Position numbers and translations under genes: made by a program. Below the pieces are notes generated by a model. That model was not told the origin of the DNA, did not search any database, and worked only from the letters and a program-made list of their open reading frames with translations. A stretch of DNA of 64,000 nucleotides from Gnetum montanum (taxonomy: Eukaryota; Streptophyta; Gnetopsida; Gnetales; Gnetaceae): positions 312,220 to 376,219 of the forward strand of contig MNCI01016193.1 in NCBI GenBank assembly GCA_015680685.1. Reading direction: 5' to 3'. Below, one piece after another: positions 11,743-23,598 of this stretch (the stretch's first letter is position 1; each line of letters begins with the position of its first letter).

Positions 11743-12622
11743 TGATGAGAGCGATTACTCTAGAAGTTTATTCTAATTATTAAAGTGACAATTTCTCTAA
11801 AATTAGAGTGGTAGTTTCTCTAAAATTAGAGTGGCTATTTTTCTAATTATTAGAGTAGTTGCTTCCAAGCCTGTAAATATAGTGCCCAGGCACACAATTT
11901 AAGGGAGGGAGTCTTGGAAGGAAGTCTTTCAAGGGAACTCTTTTATAAGTATTTTAAGAGTCAAGTTACAGTATTTTCCAAGTGCCCGCAGTAGGAGGTC
12001 TAAGTGTGGACAGATCTTTATTTGAGCATTATGTACCTGAGGACTCCTTGTGTACGACAATGAAGACAAGCTCTTAGATTCATCCTTGCAACACCTGAGA
12101 TTTTTTTTCTTACTCATTTATTTTATTTTATTTTCTTCTGCATTTATTCTATTTTATTTTATTTTATGCACTTTACATTTCTATTATTAGCACACACAGT
12201 ACGATCACTTCGAGCATGCGTGTAACACTTGATAACCTAGTAATGATTAGTGTTTGGTAATCCCAGTCATGTTGCGTTGGTTCAGGATGTGTATGGCAAG
12301 TGAGAACAAATACTGGTGTTAGGATTAGTTTAAAGCCTAGTTAATCAGTAGTTAAGTTAAATTAGTCACTTAGTTATCTCTCTCTCTCTCCTCCCTTATT
12401 AGCAGCAGGACATAAAAACATAAAAGCTATAAAAATCATATGCCTCAAACTTACTTAACCATACAATCGTGACATACAAGTAAGTTTAGGAAGATTACAA
12501 TCAACCAACCTGTCCTTGTTCCACAAAGGCGCATAGGCACTTAGTCCTTCGAATTCAACCGGATCATGCGTGAAACACTTGTATTCATATGGTTGAGCGT
12601 AGGGGTACCTCGCTGCTCATCA
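11743..12622 (+). repeat. 3' LTR of E1
   Basis: Starts TGATGAGAGC after the purine tract and ends CTGCTCATCA, then the target repeat ctacc. It includes a TATA-like box (ctgtaaata near 11870), polyadenylation region and the TTTTA block. It holds the 100 bases (11881-11980) missing from the 5' LTR. Confidence 0.92.
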
Positions 12623-12627
12623 CTACC

Positions 12628-13340
12628 TTTCCTAAAGTTACCATATTATCTATTCCTATTTTATGTACACCTTCTAAAATATCTAACTGCATTCAATTTA
12701 AATAAACTAAATCTCCTAACATTGTGTTTGTCCAATTTTATAAACAGATAGTATCGGTTGGTGACTCAGTTGATTTCTTTACTTGCAACCGATACACAAA
12801 TTCAGGAACACCAAAAGAATCTTTGACTTTTTGTTATAGCAGTTCATATTTCTTCGAATGTTCTTTCTCTATTTTTTTCAATTTTTGAAGATACTCTCTT
12901 TTATGGTTTTGTTCTAGTGTTTCATTTTCTGTTTTAACATTCATATGAATGTTTACATTTTTAATTAATGCATCTTATTCTATATAGTGATAATGGAAAT
13001 CTACCTGTTCAAGGATTCTACGTCTACATGATGGATCTCCCTGATGTTCTTGATCAGATGTACCAGCTTCAGAGGTTTCTCCTATTTCTTGTGTGGAAAT
13101 AGGTAAACTTTGAATTTGAGGTTTTTGTGTAGCAACTAGTTGATTTTGTAGATCTGCTACTTGTTTTACTAGTTGTTCTAATAGTTGGTCCTTTGGAGTT
13201 TGTAAGATAGGTAAAGGTACAAAAGATGATGATGTAGATGGATTCGGATTTATTAATGAGGGGAATATCTTCTTTTTTGCCTATGAAGTGGATCTAATGG
13301 ATTATTTTTTGTTCATCTAGGTGTTAACAAATTCACTTAA
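12628..13340 (-). pseudogene. Pararetrovirus linker region, copy A
   Basis: Read on the minus strand this continues from the movement protein towards the coat protein. It is closely similar to 23599-24350 of copy B, which has a longer open frame. Near 13130-13200 the coding sense gives a leucine/glutamine heptad stretch typical of a coiled coil (LLEQLVKQVADLQNQLVA in copy B). Proteins of this kind lie next to the coat protein in several caulimovirids. The start at 12628 is the E1 integration site. Confidence 0.6.
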
Positions 13341-13345
13341 TATTT

Positions 13346-14113
13346 TCATTTTGCATGTGTTCTATATGACTTTAAATATTTAAAATTAATATCAAATGTA
13401 TTTGTTAAATCTAGATATTGAGTATGTATGGGTAAATCTTCAGTATCAATATTGACATCATAATTAATATTGGTTGATCCTACTTGGGCCTTTTGTTCTC
13501 CAAATGATAGGAGAGTTTGGATACTAGTTGAACTAAATAACTTAAAACATAACCTAGTACCTATTATTGTATAAATACTACGATCTACCATATCAACAGG
13601 TAAATAAACAATAAGCATTAAAGATTTATGGATATGTGAATCATGGAGGGATAATGTGAAATTTGGAATTGTGAAAATTAATGCATTTGTTGCTAATGTT
13701 CCCTTAGCTTGAGTAATAATAGCATCTTCAAACATTTTGAAACGTTTGTCGATCAAAGCTATCCAATACGGAGCATTTAAACTATAGTTAACGTGTGGAT
13801 GGATATGGATAGATAACTTAGCTAAATGAACATAATTGTATCCCTTTTTAATCCACTCAGCAGTTTATCCAAGAGAGAAAAATGTTAAAGCTACTAGCCT
13901 TAGTCCTGCGCCTGAGATTTCTAAATCGCACTCTGATAAATACATCTCACAAAATGATTCAACCAAACTTAAACTAGACTTGTCATAGATCTCATTACGA
14001 TGTGGGACAAGTAAAGGAATAGTATCATTCGTAGTAGAAACAAATTCAAAAATTCGGCAAAAATAAGATGAACCTGTAACTTGTGCAAAGTCTTCCATGA
14101 GGTTTGGTGTCAT
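13346..14113 (-). pseudogene. Pararetrovirus movement protein, copy A
   Basis: The minus-strand frame starts at an ATG at 14113, about 230 bases after the primer site. It is interrupted by a stop near 13867 (a TAA where copy B reads Glu) and continues in the frame 13756-13346. Motifs typical of caulimovirid 30K-type movement proteins are visible: WIKKGYNYVHL, an LSIHIHPH strand, ALIDKRF, and IPNFTLSLHD (family pattern FPNFxxSLxDP). Such proteins line plasmodesmatal tubules for cell-to-cell spread. The stop shows decay. Recognition is by motif pattern, not by a database search. Confidence 0.72.
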
Positions 14114-14345
14114 GGATGCTCTCTACTGCCTCTCCATTATGTGACTTACAACACCTATCCTTCGACTTCTACTGTGCATCTTACACTATTCGGCAATTTG
14201 TAGCAGCAACACGTTCCAAACAGAGTATCAATGTTTTAGAAAATCATAGTTCTAATAGGATCTCACTCACAGAATTCTCCACTTTGAATTCATTCCTTAC
14301 TCACAAAGCTTTCCTCTCTCTTTCACTCACATAATTAGAGTCATG

Positions 14346-14357
14346 GCTCCAATACCA
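14346..14357 (-). other. Pararetrovirus tRNA-Met(i) primer site, copy A
   Basis: On the minus strand this reads TGGTATTGGAGC, two changes from TGGTATCAGAGC, the initiator-tRNA-Met complement that marks the genome origin of Caulimoviridae. The following CATGA also matches the usual context. Copy B (25358-25369) is exact. Confidence 0.75.
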
Positions 14358-14399
14358 CTCTTCAAAGCGCACAATGTTTTGCCAAATTCACACACAAGC

Positions 14400-14529
14400 T
14401 TTATTGCAAAAACTTGTTTACAAGGCCTATGGGATGCTTCAAAAGGAATGCTTTCCAATGCGCACTACGCAGCTCTCAGAGATTTCTCTTTTGGTTGCCT
14501 GTTAGGGTTTGCCAATACATCCTTATATA
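14400..14529 (-). promoter_or_regulatory. Pregenomic-RNA promoter remnant, copy A
   Basis: The minus strand has TATATAAG at 14529-14522 and AATAAA at 14405-14400, about 120 bases downstream, then the primer site. TATA, early polyadenylation signal and primer site in this order are the arrangement of caulimovirid 35S-type promoters and leader. Confidence 0.6.
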
Positions 14530-14639
14530 GCACACGAACTGACTCTCAGGATCACTCTGAAACGTCCAAAGTACTTGCTGACACACATCATGCTATCTAA
14601 AGCATCATATCCTTGACTAACTTTCCTTTGCATATGGAT

Positions 14640-15300
14640 GGTAGATATTTAAAGACATTACATAATGGAGATGCTCAAGTAGTATCAGTATCTATGGCAT
14701 CAGCATCTTGAGGTGATTGAGATGGCTCTAGTGATACATGGTTGGTGCCTGCTAGAGCATATAGGTAGGCTAACGAAAAGAATCCTCCTTGTTGACGATA
14801 CTGTTGGAATAAAGCATTACACTGGTATAATTCCAACATCATTAGGTATCGATGGTGGAGGCAATAGTGCTCAATAATGTCATCTTTAGTCACTATCAGC
14901 ACATCTTAATACCATGCCAGCAACCACAATGTCTCATAGTCTAGTCTCTGGCTGAAACTAGTGGTTAAAAGATATGTCGGTAATCGATCTCAAAAAACAT
15001 GCCATGCTTGTGACTGCAAAGAACCAAAATATAGAAAATCTCCATATTCCTCTTGTTGAATATGGTTACGTGAGTTCATAGGAAATGAATGAACAAAATA
15101 TTTTGGTTTATGACCATATCTCGTACACCATGCCCAAAATTCATTATCATTAGGAAAATGGGATGTAGGTAGGTTTATGGTGATATGGTAAACATGGCAA
15201 TCTACAAGTTGGTATGAGTAGGGCCATCCAATCTTATCACAAGTACCTTCAAGAGAAGATTCAGAACCCACTTGTCGAAAATCATCAAAGCAGAGAGATT
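14640..15300 (-). pseudogene. Pararetrovirus 3' open frame, function unknown, copy A
   Basis: Upstream of the promoter on the minus strand two frames (15271-14990 and 14902-14675) read on with a stop between them. Features: aromatic-rich stretch with NEFWAWCTRYGHKPKYFV, then YCLHHRYLMMLELYQ and an acidic Ser/Asp/Thr end. Its place just before the pregenomic promoter makes it the 3' end of the viral coding region. I do not recognise a domain; an RNase H extension or a separate last ORF are both possible. Copy B shows the same sequence at 25650-26310. Confidence 0.45.
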
Positions 15301-15621
15301 AATGAATAGTTTGCTAAGTTCACATCCCCCCCTCCCCGCTTCTCCTTTTTTATCTCTCTTGATATCTTATTTATGTCATCTACGTTGGGATTTATGTGAT
15401 GAAGTGTTAACTTTTATTACTTTAATTTAATATTTCTATTTTACTTTTATATTTTAAGTTCTATTAAAATTATCAATTACATTTTCTCTTCCACTCAAGA
15501 CTATTCTTGGGCTAGTTGTGCCCATAAACAAGGTGACCTAGGCAATAGCTTTGCAAAATTGTACACTTTAGAAACGTCATGCATTAGTTTGCCTCCTAAC
15601 CCAAATTTTCATATCAACAAT

Positions 15622-16418
15622 TGATGAGTGGCAAGGTACCCCTACACTCAACCATACGAATATGAGTGTTTCACGCATGATCTGGTCGAACTCCAAGGAC
15701 TAAGTGCTTACGCGCCTTAATGGAACACTTAAGGTTAATCAATCGTTGTCTTCCGAAACTTACTTGTATTGTCACAGTTATATGGTTAAGCAAACTTGAG
15801 GTATATGATTTTTATAACTTTTATCTTTTTAATGTCTTATGCTGATAGGGGAAGGTGAAGAGAACTAAGTGACTAGCTTGCGTTAACTATTCACTAACTA
15901 AGTTCTAATTGCTCCTAACACCAATATCCATTCCCACTTGCCGCACACATCCTAAACCAATGCAATGCTGTTGGGATTACCAAACGCTAATCGTTACTGG
16001 GTTACTAAGCGCTACACACATGCTCGAAGCGGTCGTATTGAGTGTACTTAACTAGGAGAGTCAAGGGTTGAGAGAGAGATTAATTAACTAGGAAAGCATT
16101 TAAACATTCAACAATAATTAATCACTATTTAGCTTAATCTGTATGCTACAAGGTTTATCATAAAGTTCGTCTTTATTGTCGTACACAAATGTGTCAGGTA
16201 CAAATTGCTCAAATAAAGATCTGTTCACTCTATGACTCCTACTGCGAGCACACAGGAATTACTCTAACACAGGAATGGTAAAACTGCAAGAGTTTAGCTA
16301 AGGGTCTAAGTCTAACTATCTTGAACAAGGGAAGCCGCCTCTTATTTATAGAAGATGAGGCAAGATGTGAAATCACGTATGCGATATCGCGTGGCGGATG
16401 CGATATCATGACTCATCA
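15622..16418 (-). repeat. Solo LTR of the E1-E3 family, reverse orientation
   Basis: Bounded by acaat (15617-15621 and 16419-16423); the single site is intact at 26593-26597 in copy B. In reverse complement it runs TGATGAGTCATG to CCACTCATCA, with the U3 palindrome remnant, TATA box (ctataaataagagg) and AATAAA. No internal sequence remains, as after recombination between the two LTRs of an element. Confidence 0.93.
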
Positions 16419-16423
16419 ACAAT

Positions 16424-17138
16424 TCACAAAACAAAGATTACAATAGTCGAAGAAGAAATCCCTATAACTTGTCAACGTCCAAAGATCCTTGTACCATTAA
16501 CTCCAATGATTAAAATATCCTAGAAATTCTTGAGTCAGTTTTAGAAATGATTTGGAAAATTCAAAAAATGCAATAAGCAATCTTGTTTAGATAATTCAAA
16601 CTAAAATTACACTCATGGTTACCTCTAATGATTAAAATATGGGAGAAATTCTTAACTCAGCTTTCTTAGATGACTGTCGCCAAAAAAAACTCGACACATC
16701 TTAAAAATATATTAATATTTTTACCTTTAAGAGTTTTAAAACATGATTAAGAGAAAATTACTTTTGCTAAAGTCTTTTTTGCTTTCCACCTCCCAATCTA
16801 TTAACAAGCCTGAAAACCTGCAATGCAAGGTGCAATACAATTATAATCAAAAACCATAATTTGTGATTTTAACAACTAAGTCTCGCAAAATAAATGTGAT
16901 TTGTAAAATGTTTTAGCAAGTTGGTAAGATAGAACATGTGTTTTCAATTTGCTACCATATTATATCAAGGTTGTTTTCATTATTTGTTACATTGTTTTTT
17001 TGAAGTGTTTCTATCTTAAATAATATTTGTTTTAAATTTAATTTGAATGCTAGATTAATCAGAATTTGTTTGAATTTATGAGATTAATCATGTAAAATCA
17101 AAAAAATAGAAAAAGTTGGAAACACAAGTCAAACTGGC
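16424..17138. other. A/T-rich part of unit, no gene seen
   Basis: Closely similar to 26598-27338 of copy B. No open frame of note and no RNA gene recognised. Confidence 0.6.
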
Positions 17139-17268
17139 TTGTTATGAAAATCCAACCGGGGATTAATGGCTAAGCATCTTGTTAAAAATCATTTGCATTC
17201 CGCCTGCTATGAAAATGCAACCAGGAATTAATGGCTAAGCACCTTGTTAAAAATCATTTGCATCAATT
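17139..17268. repeat. Minisatellite, 2 units (copy A)
   Basis: Two units of about 65 bases, each containing aattaatggctaagca followed by cttgttaaaaatc. Copy B has about nine units at the same place. Confidence 0.9.
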
Positions 17269-17369
17269 TGAACCTCTGCTGCAGCAGGACACAATCACCT
17301 GACAATTACGTTCCCGATTACAACGTCTCCGGGAGAAATGCAGACTGGGTTTCGAAAAAGTAAAGATTT

Positions 17370-17443
17370 TGGCACCGCCCAGACTTGAACTGGAGACCTT
17401 CAGTGTGTTAGACTGACGTGATAACCAACTACACCACGGCACC
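17370..17443 (-). tRNA. tRNA-Val(AAC), copy in tandem unit A
   Basis: The 74-base minus-strand sequence folds as a tRNA. Acceptor arms are GGTGCCG and CGGTGCC (two G-T pairs), with box A region TGGTGTAGTTGGTTATCA, anticodon loop CTAACAC (anticodon AAC) and T-arm CCAGTTCAAGTCTGG. It differs little from 46126-46199. No CCA is encoded. It lies within a repeat; its flanks differ from the single-copy gene. Function is possible but unproven. Confidence 0.8.
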
Positions 17444-17879
17444 ACCTTAATATTGAAGTTGTAAAGGGTTTTTTCCACCAGGAAAGTGCTAATTGCCTTA
17501 TAATGAAGTACAGGAGTTTTATACCCAAACACTCAAAAGCTCAATGTTCATTTGGAGCCCCTAACATGGTACTGGGTAAGCAAAAGCCTAATTTCTTTGC
17601 TTAGGTTTGAGCCCAAGTATTACCACTTGAAAAATAAGCAACCTTACCATTATGCCAAGTGGTAGTCCTTTGTTTTGTACCACAAAGCATTTGTAAAATC
17701 AACAACACTGGAAGGACTTGTGAATCTTTGTAAACATTGAGATCTCATTAGTATAGGGTCATCACCCCAAGAGTAGTAAAGACCTCCTTTTTAGTAGTCA
17801 TACCTAAGGTTGAACCTAGAAACTACAACTTAAGAAAGGAGAACCTTACTATCATATCATTTGATGGTCTTGTCAGATC

Positions 17880-18560
17880 TCATTATTATCATCTTCATCA
17901 TTTTGATGCATTTATCCTATCTATGATGGCTGGACCTTTAAAGTAGGTGAAGGATTTGACAGTGATTTACTATGGTCAATAGCATGTGAGATTTTATTAT
18001 TATCATCTTCATCATTTTGATGTCTTTATCCCATATATGATTGTGTCTAGGAAGTTTCATTCGAAGCCGTATCAAATTCATATGAAAATTACACTTTTGT
18101 AAGAAAAAATTTACATGGAGCAACCAAAAGGATTCAGCAAGGATAAGAAACTAGTGTGTAAACTTAATAAAGTAATATATGATCTTAAACAAGCACAAGG
18201 GTATGGTACTACAAGATGAATGAATTTTTAGAAAGATAGCAATTTATATGTATTAATGAAAGATAAGAAGATCCTTATGCTACTTCATTTCAATGCCAAC
18301 GAGATCTTTGGTACTAGTTCAAGTCTTCAAAACTTGAATAATTTTAAATATTAAATATCTTCACAATTTGATATCTTGAATATTGTTCTTGCACGTTATT
18401 ATCTTGGTGTAGAATTAAGACAAGAAGTAAGTCAAAGCACATTATCCTAGAAGAAGTACATAATGAGCTTATTAAAACAAAATTAATATGTAAAACTTCT
18501 TGAAGATCAGTTGTGAAGATGCAGGTTTGCAAATCAATTGTAAGTTTCCAATAGTAATAG
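17880..18560 (+). pseudogene. Ty1/copia reverse transcriptase remnant, copy A
   Basis: The plus strand carries degenerate copia RT landmarks: a YMEQPKGF-like segment (here MEQPKGFSKDKKLVCKLNK with the start damaged), YDLKQA, WYYKMNEF, and further on YLEYCSCTLLSWC where copia has YFLGVE. Several stops and small deletions interrupt it, more than in copy B. The E2 target (17917-17921) and the E3 target (18878-18882) are uninterrupted in this copy. Confidence 0.75.
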
Positions 18561-19119
18561 GAGTCAAAAAAAAAAAAAAAAGCATGAAAACAGCTATAGG
18601 TAAATGTGAGTATTATAAGTTATGTGAGTAGAAAATGAGAGTAGTAAGAATCTTAAATTTGTGATCATAGAACATTCTTCTTTAAGTCAATTTTGATGTC
18701 AACTCATCAACATTTAAACAAGCATAAAATCAAAGTCATTACAATGCATTCAAGACCTTCTACTTATAAAATTTCATAGGGCATAAGTTGTACATCATGG
18801 AGCCAAATTAATTTGGCATGAAAATTTTAGAAAACGATACTTACATATGCCAATCAAATACTTACAAATTCATTTTTAAAAGGTATGCCTCTTCATGCTT
18901 CACTATCACTTTTAAGTTTCTTTAAAATAAAAATGTTCTAATATATGAAGTATAAAATCCATTTTATAAGATTCATGGTAATCTTATTAATTAATTAAAT
19001 TTTATTATCTACCACTCTATCAATATTTCTAATATATAAAGTTATGGATGCATTCTAATAATATTATAATATAATACCTAAAAATAAATTAAATATCATT
19101 GTAGCAAAGAACAAAAATA
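18561..19119. other. A/T-rich tail of unit A, no gene seen
   Basis: Matches 36370-36646 plus 43774-44011 in copy B. It ends at aacaaaaataa, where homology with copy B stops. The next bases agggagac resemble a polypurine tract. Confidence 0.6.
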
Positions 19120-21393
19120 AAGGGAGACATTTGCCTGTTATCCCTATGGAAGTTAGAACCCCTTAAGGAAGTTATAAATTAATGTCCTAGAACCACCTCA
19201 ATTTTTCATGATGCCCTAAAGTCACTATAAAAAGGGCTTCAATGGTGAAGGGGAAGAGTTTTGGGGGAAGCAACTTTGAAAAATATTGAAGATTTTTTGT
19301 AAAGTATGGCTTGCTAAAGGCATCAATTTAGCTACTTCGTTGTAATCTTGTGAATTTATTTCTTTCCATTTTGCTTTAGTTGCTTAGCTAATGGTTTAAA
19401 TAGTATCATGATTGGCATTTAATTTTGGAATTTTTCTAGGTTGCCTTCATAGCTCTATTTTTGTGCAATATTAGACACTTATTAAGGTTTTCCAAATAAG
19501 AGCTTATGTTGTATTTAAAAAGTATCTTAGCAATTTATTAATAATGTTTAGGGAATCTAAAAAATATTTGATACTTTGAGATGACCGAAATAGGTTCTTT
19601 ATTTTTAAAGTTTATTACCTTAATATTGCAATCTTGAAATTGTCAAATTTTTCTTGAAGTTCTATTATTTGCAATTCTTGACCAATATTAACTAGCCAAA
19701 TAAAAGCTTGTACTTTGTCGTTTACAAAGTATTTTGGTAGTTAAATAAAAGTGTCATTTATGAAATTGGTTGTTGAGCTCAAAAGGTTTAGATGATTCGT
19801 AATAAATTGAATTGAAATAGCCTTATTGTGAAGTGTTTTCTCATGTTAATTTATCTTTCTTAAATGTTTGAGATCCCACACAAATTTGCTTTCTTTTCTT
19901 TCACTCTATTTTTAGTTTTCTTGTGGAATTTTCTCTCTTGGAAAAATTAGGAGCAAATTGGCAAAATTGTGCTCAAATATTTTTGTGAAATTTTATTTGT
20001 TACAAGAATGTACTATAGGGACTATATAGACTAAGTGATTTGACAAAATAGAAATCTTCAACAACTCACACTATTTGACAAAGTTAGTTAAATTTTTTTT
20101 ATAATAGCCAATTATAGTAACATTCACAACAGTAAACACATACTCATGTTTAGTTTATTTTATAACCATTGAGTCTATTTGGAGGTATCTAAGTCTTGGT
20201 CAGAGACCAACAAACATCTAAACCTTGTTTTAAGGAACACCTTTGTTTTCCGTAACCTCTAGATTACAAGACTGAAGGCCAAGCATTGGCAATCCCAAAT
20301 GGCCACCAACAGGTACCAACGACGGTTGGGGCAAAAAACCCTCACTGTTACCTACCATGTTGTGTCACTGCTTACTCTTTATTCACCTACAAGGGCCAAA
20401 ATGCTAAAACCCTTGACACTACCACCAACCACCTAGTTTCCATCCTCGTTGCCCAGTTATTGTGCACCATGCCGCCATGCATACCATGCCACTTCGCCCT
20501 CACGTAGTAGAAAGTCTCAATGCTCTGCCATTGTGTGGGCCTACACCACAAACTGCATCACCTCTACACATGTGGCCACATCCCTCACCACGTAGCCTTG
20601 CCTCTCCCTCCCTGTCACACTACGTCATGTGCCCTACGGCCATTGCACCTCCACCAATTCCTCCTACTGTCCTCACCTCTAGTTCCTATTGCCACCACTA
20701 CACATCTCTCTCCCATGTTGCGCTGCTACAACTCTTGCCCATTTTTGCCATTCTGCATTGCCCTTCATGCTTGCATTCCTACATTTCACCGATCACCCTG
20801 CTACCACTACCACTATGCCCCCAAATCCCTATAGAGGGCCATGCAAACCTTCATCGCATGTATCACAGTAAACCCTTGATGACGTTCGAATGCTTGTGCT
20901 AGCCTCACACATCTACATCACTGCCCTTCATTGATCTCATGCATAGCCATGCCCCTCATGTCCCATCGTTGTTGTGCCACTCGCAGATCACCTCATCTTG
21001 GCCACCCACATCACGGTTGTGGCCTCCTATGGATGTGATCTCTTGTCGCTACGTGTCATTCTTCATTTTTCCATAGTTGTAATTCCCATCATCATGCCAC
21101 TCATAACCTTGGCTAGTGTTGCAAAAACCCTACCTTCCCACACACTGCTGCTACTCTAGCAATATCGTTGTGCATACCATTCCCCATACTATAGTAGCAA
21201 TTGTAGCAACCACCTATTTGTCATCAACATCGCCTATGCTTACATTGCTTACTTCTACCTCCTTTCCTTTGTGCACTGTGCTACTGCTTGCCTGTCTTCT
21301 CCATTGTCTCTCATCCATAGCATGAATGCCCTGTTCATTGCTACCCACGTTACTCACTGCCAACACACCTGTTGGCAACCCAATCATAATCTT

Positions 21394-21408
21394 ATACACA
21401 CACACACA
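21394..21408. repeat. (CA)n microsatellite
   Basis: Occupies the place of the (TA)n run at 1918-1937 in copy A. Confidence 0.85.
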
Positions 21409-21692
21409 AGATATGCTTTTTTATTTATTAAAATATACTACTCTATAGATACTTAGTGTTTTTTTATTTTTGATTGACAGGTGTCAAGCATGGAAGAAAC
21501 CAAGGAGATTTAGAGAATCCACGCATCGCCACACTTAGCAAAAGAGATTATGCATGGTGGCTAAGTGGGGGCACATGTGGCTAGTTCCTCTTTCTCTCAG
21601 AAAACGGAGAGGGAGGAGATGAAGAAGAAACCTCAAAAAAGGCCTCCTTAAGAAGAAAGAAGGATATCAACACCCAACAATCAGCCAAAGGC

Positions 21693-21925
21693 TTCTTTTT
21701 CATTCCCATCTCCCATCTCCTCTCCAATATCATCTTCCTTTTCTTCCTCGTCTTACACCTCTTTGTCTTACCATAGCCTTAGCCCTACTTCGGTTGCTCC
21801 TGCCATTTTTTCTTTTTCATTCCCATCTCCCATCTCCTCTCCAATATCATCTTCCTTTTCTTCCTCGTCTTACACCTCTTTGTCTTACCATAGCCTTAGC
21901 CCTACTTCGGTTGCTCCTGCCATTG
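21693..21925. repeat. 117-bp tandem duplication
   Basis: Two nearly identical 117-base units (cattcccatctcccatctcc starts at 21701 and again at 21818), each ending in ggttgctcctgccatt. Copy A has one unit (from about 2252). Confidence 0.92.
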
Positions 21926-22059
21926 AGGTTAAACTGTGTAGAAGGCTTGAAAGACCATTTTTTTTTTTTTAGTTTGACCATGAGAAGGGTTGGGAGAAAG
22001 GTTGAGGTAGCATCTCGATCAACAAGGAGGCAGTGATTGTCTACCTGCAGAAGCTTGAA

Positions 22060-23590
22060 GTTGAAGTTTGGAGTTGAAGTTTGTCTTCTGCGACAAAAAT
22101 ATCAAATGATCTGGAGGATGACAGACAAAGGAAATTCATATAATAATAGATACAGTCAGAATTGTCAAAGTCCAAATCTTCCGAAGACAAAATATGTGCA
22201 GAAGCACTACCCCTCACGAAAAAGTGATCCTCAAGATCCGATGAGAGATCAAGAGGTGTGGGACCAGAGTCGAGTGAGGAGGAACAATACCAGTCTTCTG
22301 TTGGTCGAAAAGTATGGTAGGCATCAACAGCTTCAATAAATTCATAATATTATTCAAAAATATTATGACATTGAATGAAGTTTATCTTTTTGGGATCCTT
22401 ACCTTTATGTGGACATTGCATTGCAAAATGTGGTCCATTACATAGAAAACATTTTACATCCTTTTGATTGAGTTTCTTCTGACGTCGATGGAAGAATCAT
22501 GCCCATCGTTGAATGGTTTCCTTTGGGCAAGTTTTTTTCTTCTCCATTTCTATGTTGGTCTCGGTTTGTTGTTTGGCCGTCGCTTACAATGTCTACATTT
22601 ATGTTTTTCTTTCTTCGTACTATATTTTTCTTCTGAACATAATTCTAAACATAAGTTTTTACCTAATTTTTTACTAAGGTCTTGGACTAAAGATTGTGCT
22701 TATTATGTATAACACAACTCTCTATTTGTACTTGTTAAGAATTGTTGTATTTGTTTAAAACTCATTTCTGCTATATTTAAATTTTTTTTCTTTAATTCTG
22801 CTATATACTTATTACAAAATGGTTGTGGTAAACAACCTAATAGATGTTCTTTGGCCGCTAGTTCATGAGTAAGTTTTCCATAATAGTACCATGTCTCCAT
22901 TTCATCCAAGAATGGATGAAAATCTTGGATTTTTGTTAATCTTGTTTTAAAAAATCTATCACGATATACTTCTTCCACATTACCCTTATGACCAATGAAC
23001 TCTTTAATGATTGCACTAAGGAATGCTACAGTAGGTTGGCTAATTATTCTTTGTTTAAGTGGATTCAAAATATGGGTCCACCACTTCTTTAAAATACCTC
23101 TAAAATTATAAGATGCATTTACAATGGCAATTTTTATTCCAAGTGTATTTGAATATTCAAATAAGCTTGGATAGCATCAATAGTATCTTGTTGTTCCTTT
23201 AAAGTTTTATCATCCATTGTAAATGTTGGTTATTTGTCTCTTGCCTTACATGTTTGTGTTAATACAGCATCAATTCCAGTTGGCTAGTTTCACCTATTTT
23301 TTCTATTAAGACTCTTGCTTCAGTATCTATAGATACAAAAGAATCGTATGATTTCTCGAAATCAGTGTTTGTGGTATTAATATGAATCTATAAACCTTTT
23401 CCCTTTTGTTTTTGTTTTTCCTTTTGTTTTTGTTTCCATTGTTTAACTTAATTGGTGGTTATTGTAGGGGGTGATGTTGGGAAATAAATTGACGGTTCTA
23501 ATGGAGGAGCACTTAGGACGGTAAAAGCTTGAGGTTGAGGTGGTAATTTTATTTTGGGAACCCACACTTGTCTCACTGCAGTAATTTCCT
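22060..23590 (-). pseudogene. Endogenous pararetrovirus coat protein and zinc finger, copy B
   Basis: The same region as 2490-4075, here without the E1 insertion. An open frame at 23068-22703 contains FHPFLDEMETWYYY and LPQPFCNKYIAELKK. It is preceded by a Lys/Gln-rich tract and a Pro-rich segment (23663-23448), and followed by the basic stretch and zinc-knuckle near 22418-22456. An acidic Ser/Asp tail ends at about 22060. Stops and frame changes separate the parts. No protease or RT follows on the minus strand. Confidence 0.7.
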
Positions 23591-23598
23591 TGTCTACC

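Larger units (their letters stand above)
4076..12622 (+). mobile_element. Ty3/gypsy LTR retrotransposon E1, degenerate
   Basis: The element is bounded by the 5-bp target duplication ctacc (4071-4075 and 12623-12627). The empty site is visible at 23594-23598 in copy B, which proves the boundaries. It has direct LTRs, a tRNA-Asp-type primer site, gag, aspartic protease, reverse transcriptase, a short integrase C-terminus, a long 3' untranslated region and a purine-rich tract (atgggggta) before the 3' LTR. The order protease-RT before integrase places it in Ty3/gypsy, and the gag and FMDDFSxYG-type RT motif resemble the Athila/Tat lineage. RNase H and most of integrase are missing. It interrupts the pararetrovirus fragment between movement-protein and coat-protein parts. 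Many stops make it non-autonomous now. Confidence 0.93.
251..19119. repeat. Tandem unit, copy A (contains later insertions)
   Basis: With the insertions E1 (4076-12622) and the solo LTR (15622-16418) removed, the stretch aligns colinearly with 19737-44011. Landmarks shared in order: the pyrimidine-rich block, minus-strand pararetrovirus fragment, minisatellite, tRNA-Val copy, copia reverse transcriptase remnant and an A/T-rich tail ending at about 19119. The left edge lies outside the window, since copy B has a further 617 bases (19120-19736) whose partner would be upstream. Substitutions and indels throughout show that the copies are old. Confidence 0.85.
19120..22050 (+). other. Non-coding left part of copy B
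   Basis: Positions 19120-19736 have no partner in the window. They begin with a purine tract and contain a TATA-like box (actataaaaagggc near 19218), which would fit a decayed LTR, but no terminus pair can be shown. Positions 19737-22050 match 251-2500, with the same pyrimidine-rich composition and no recognisable gene. Confidence 0.5.
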
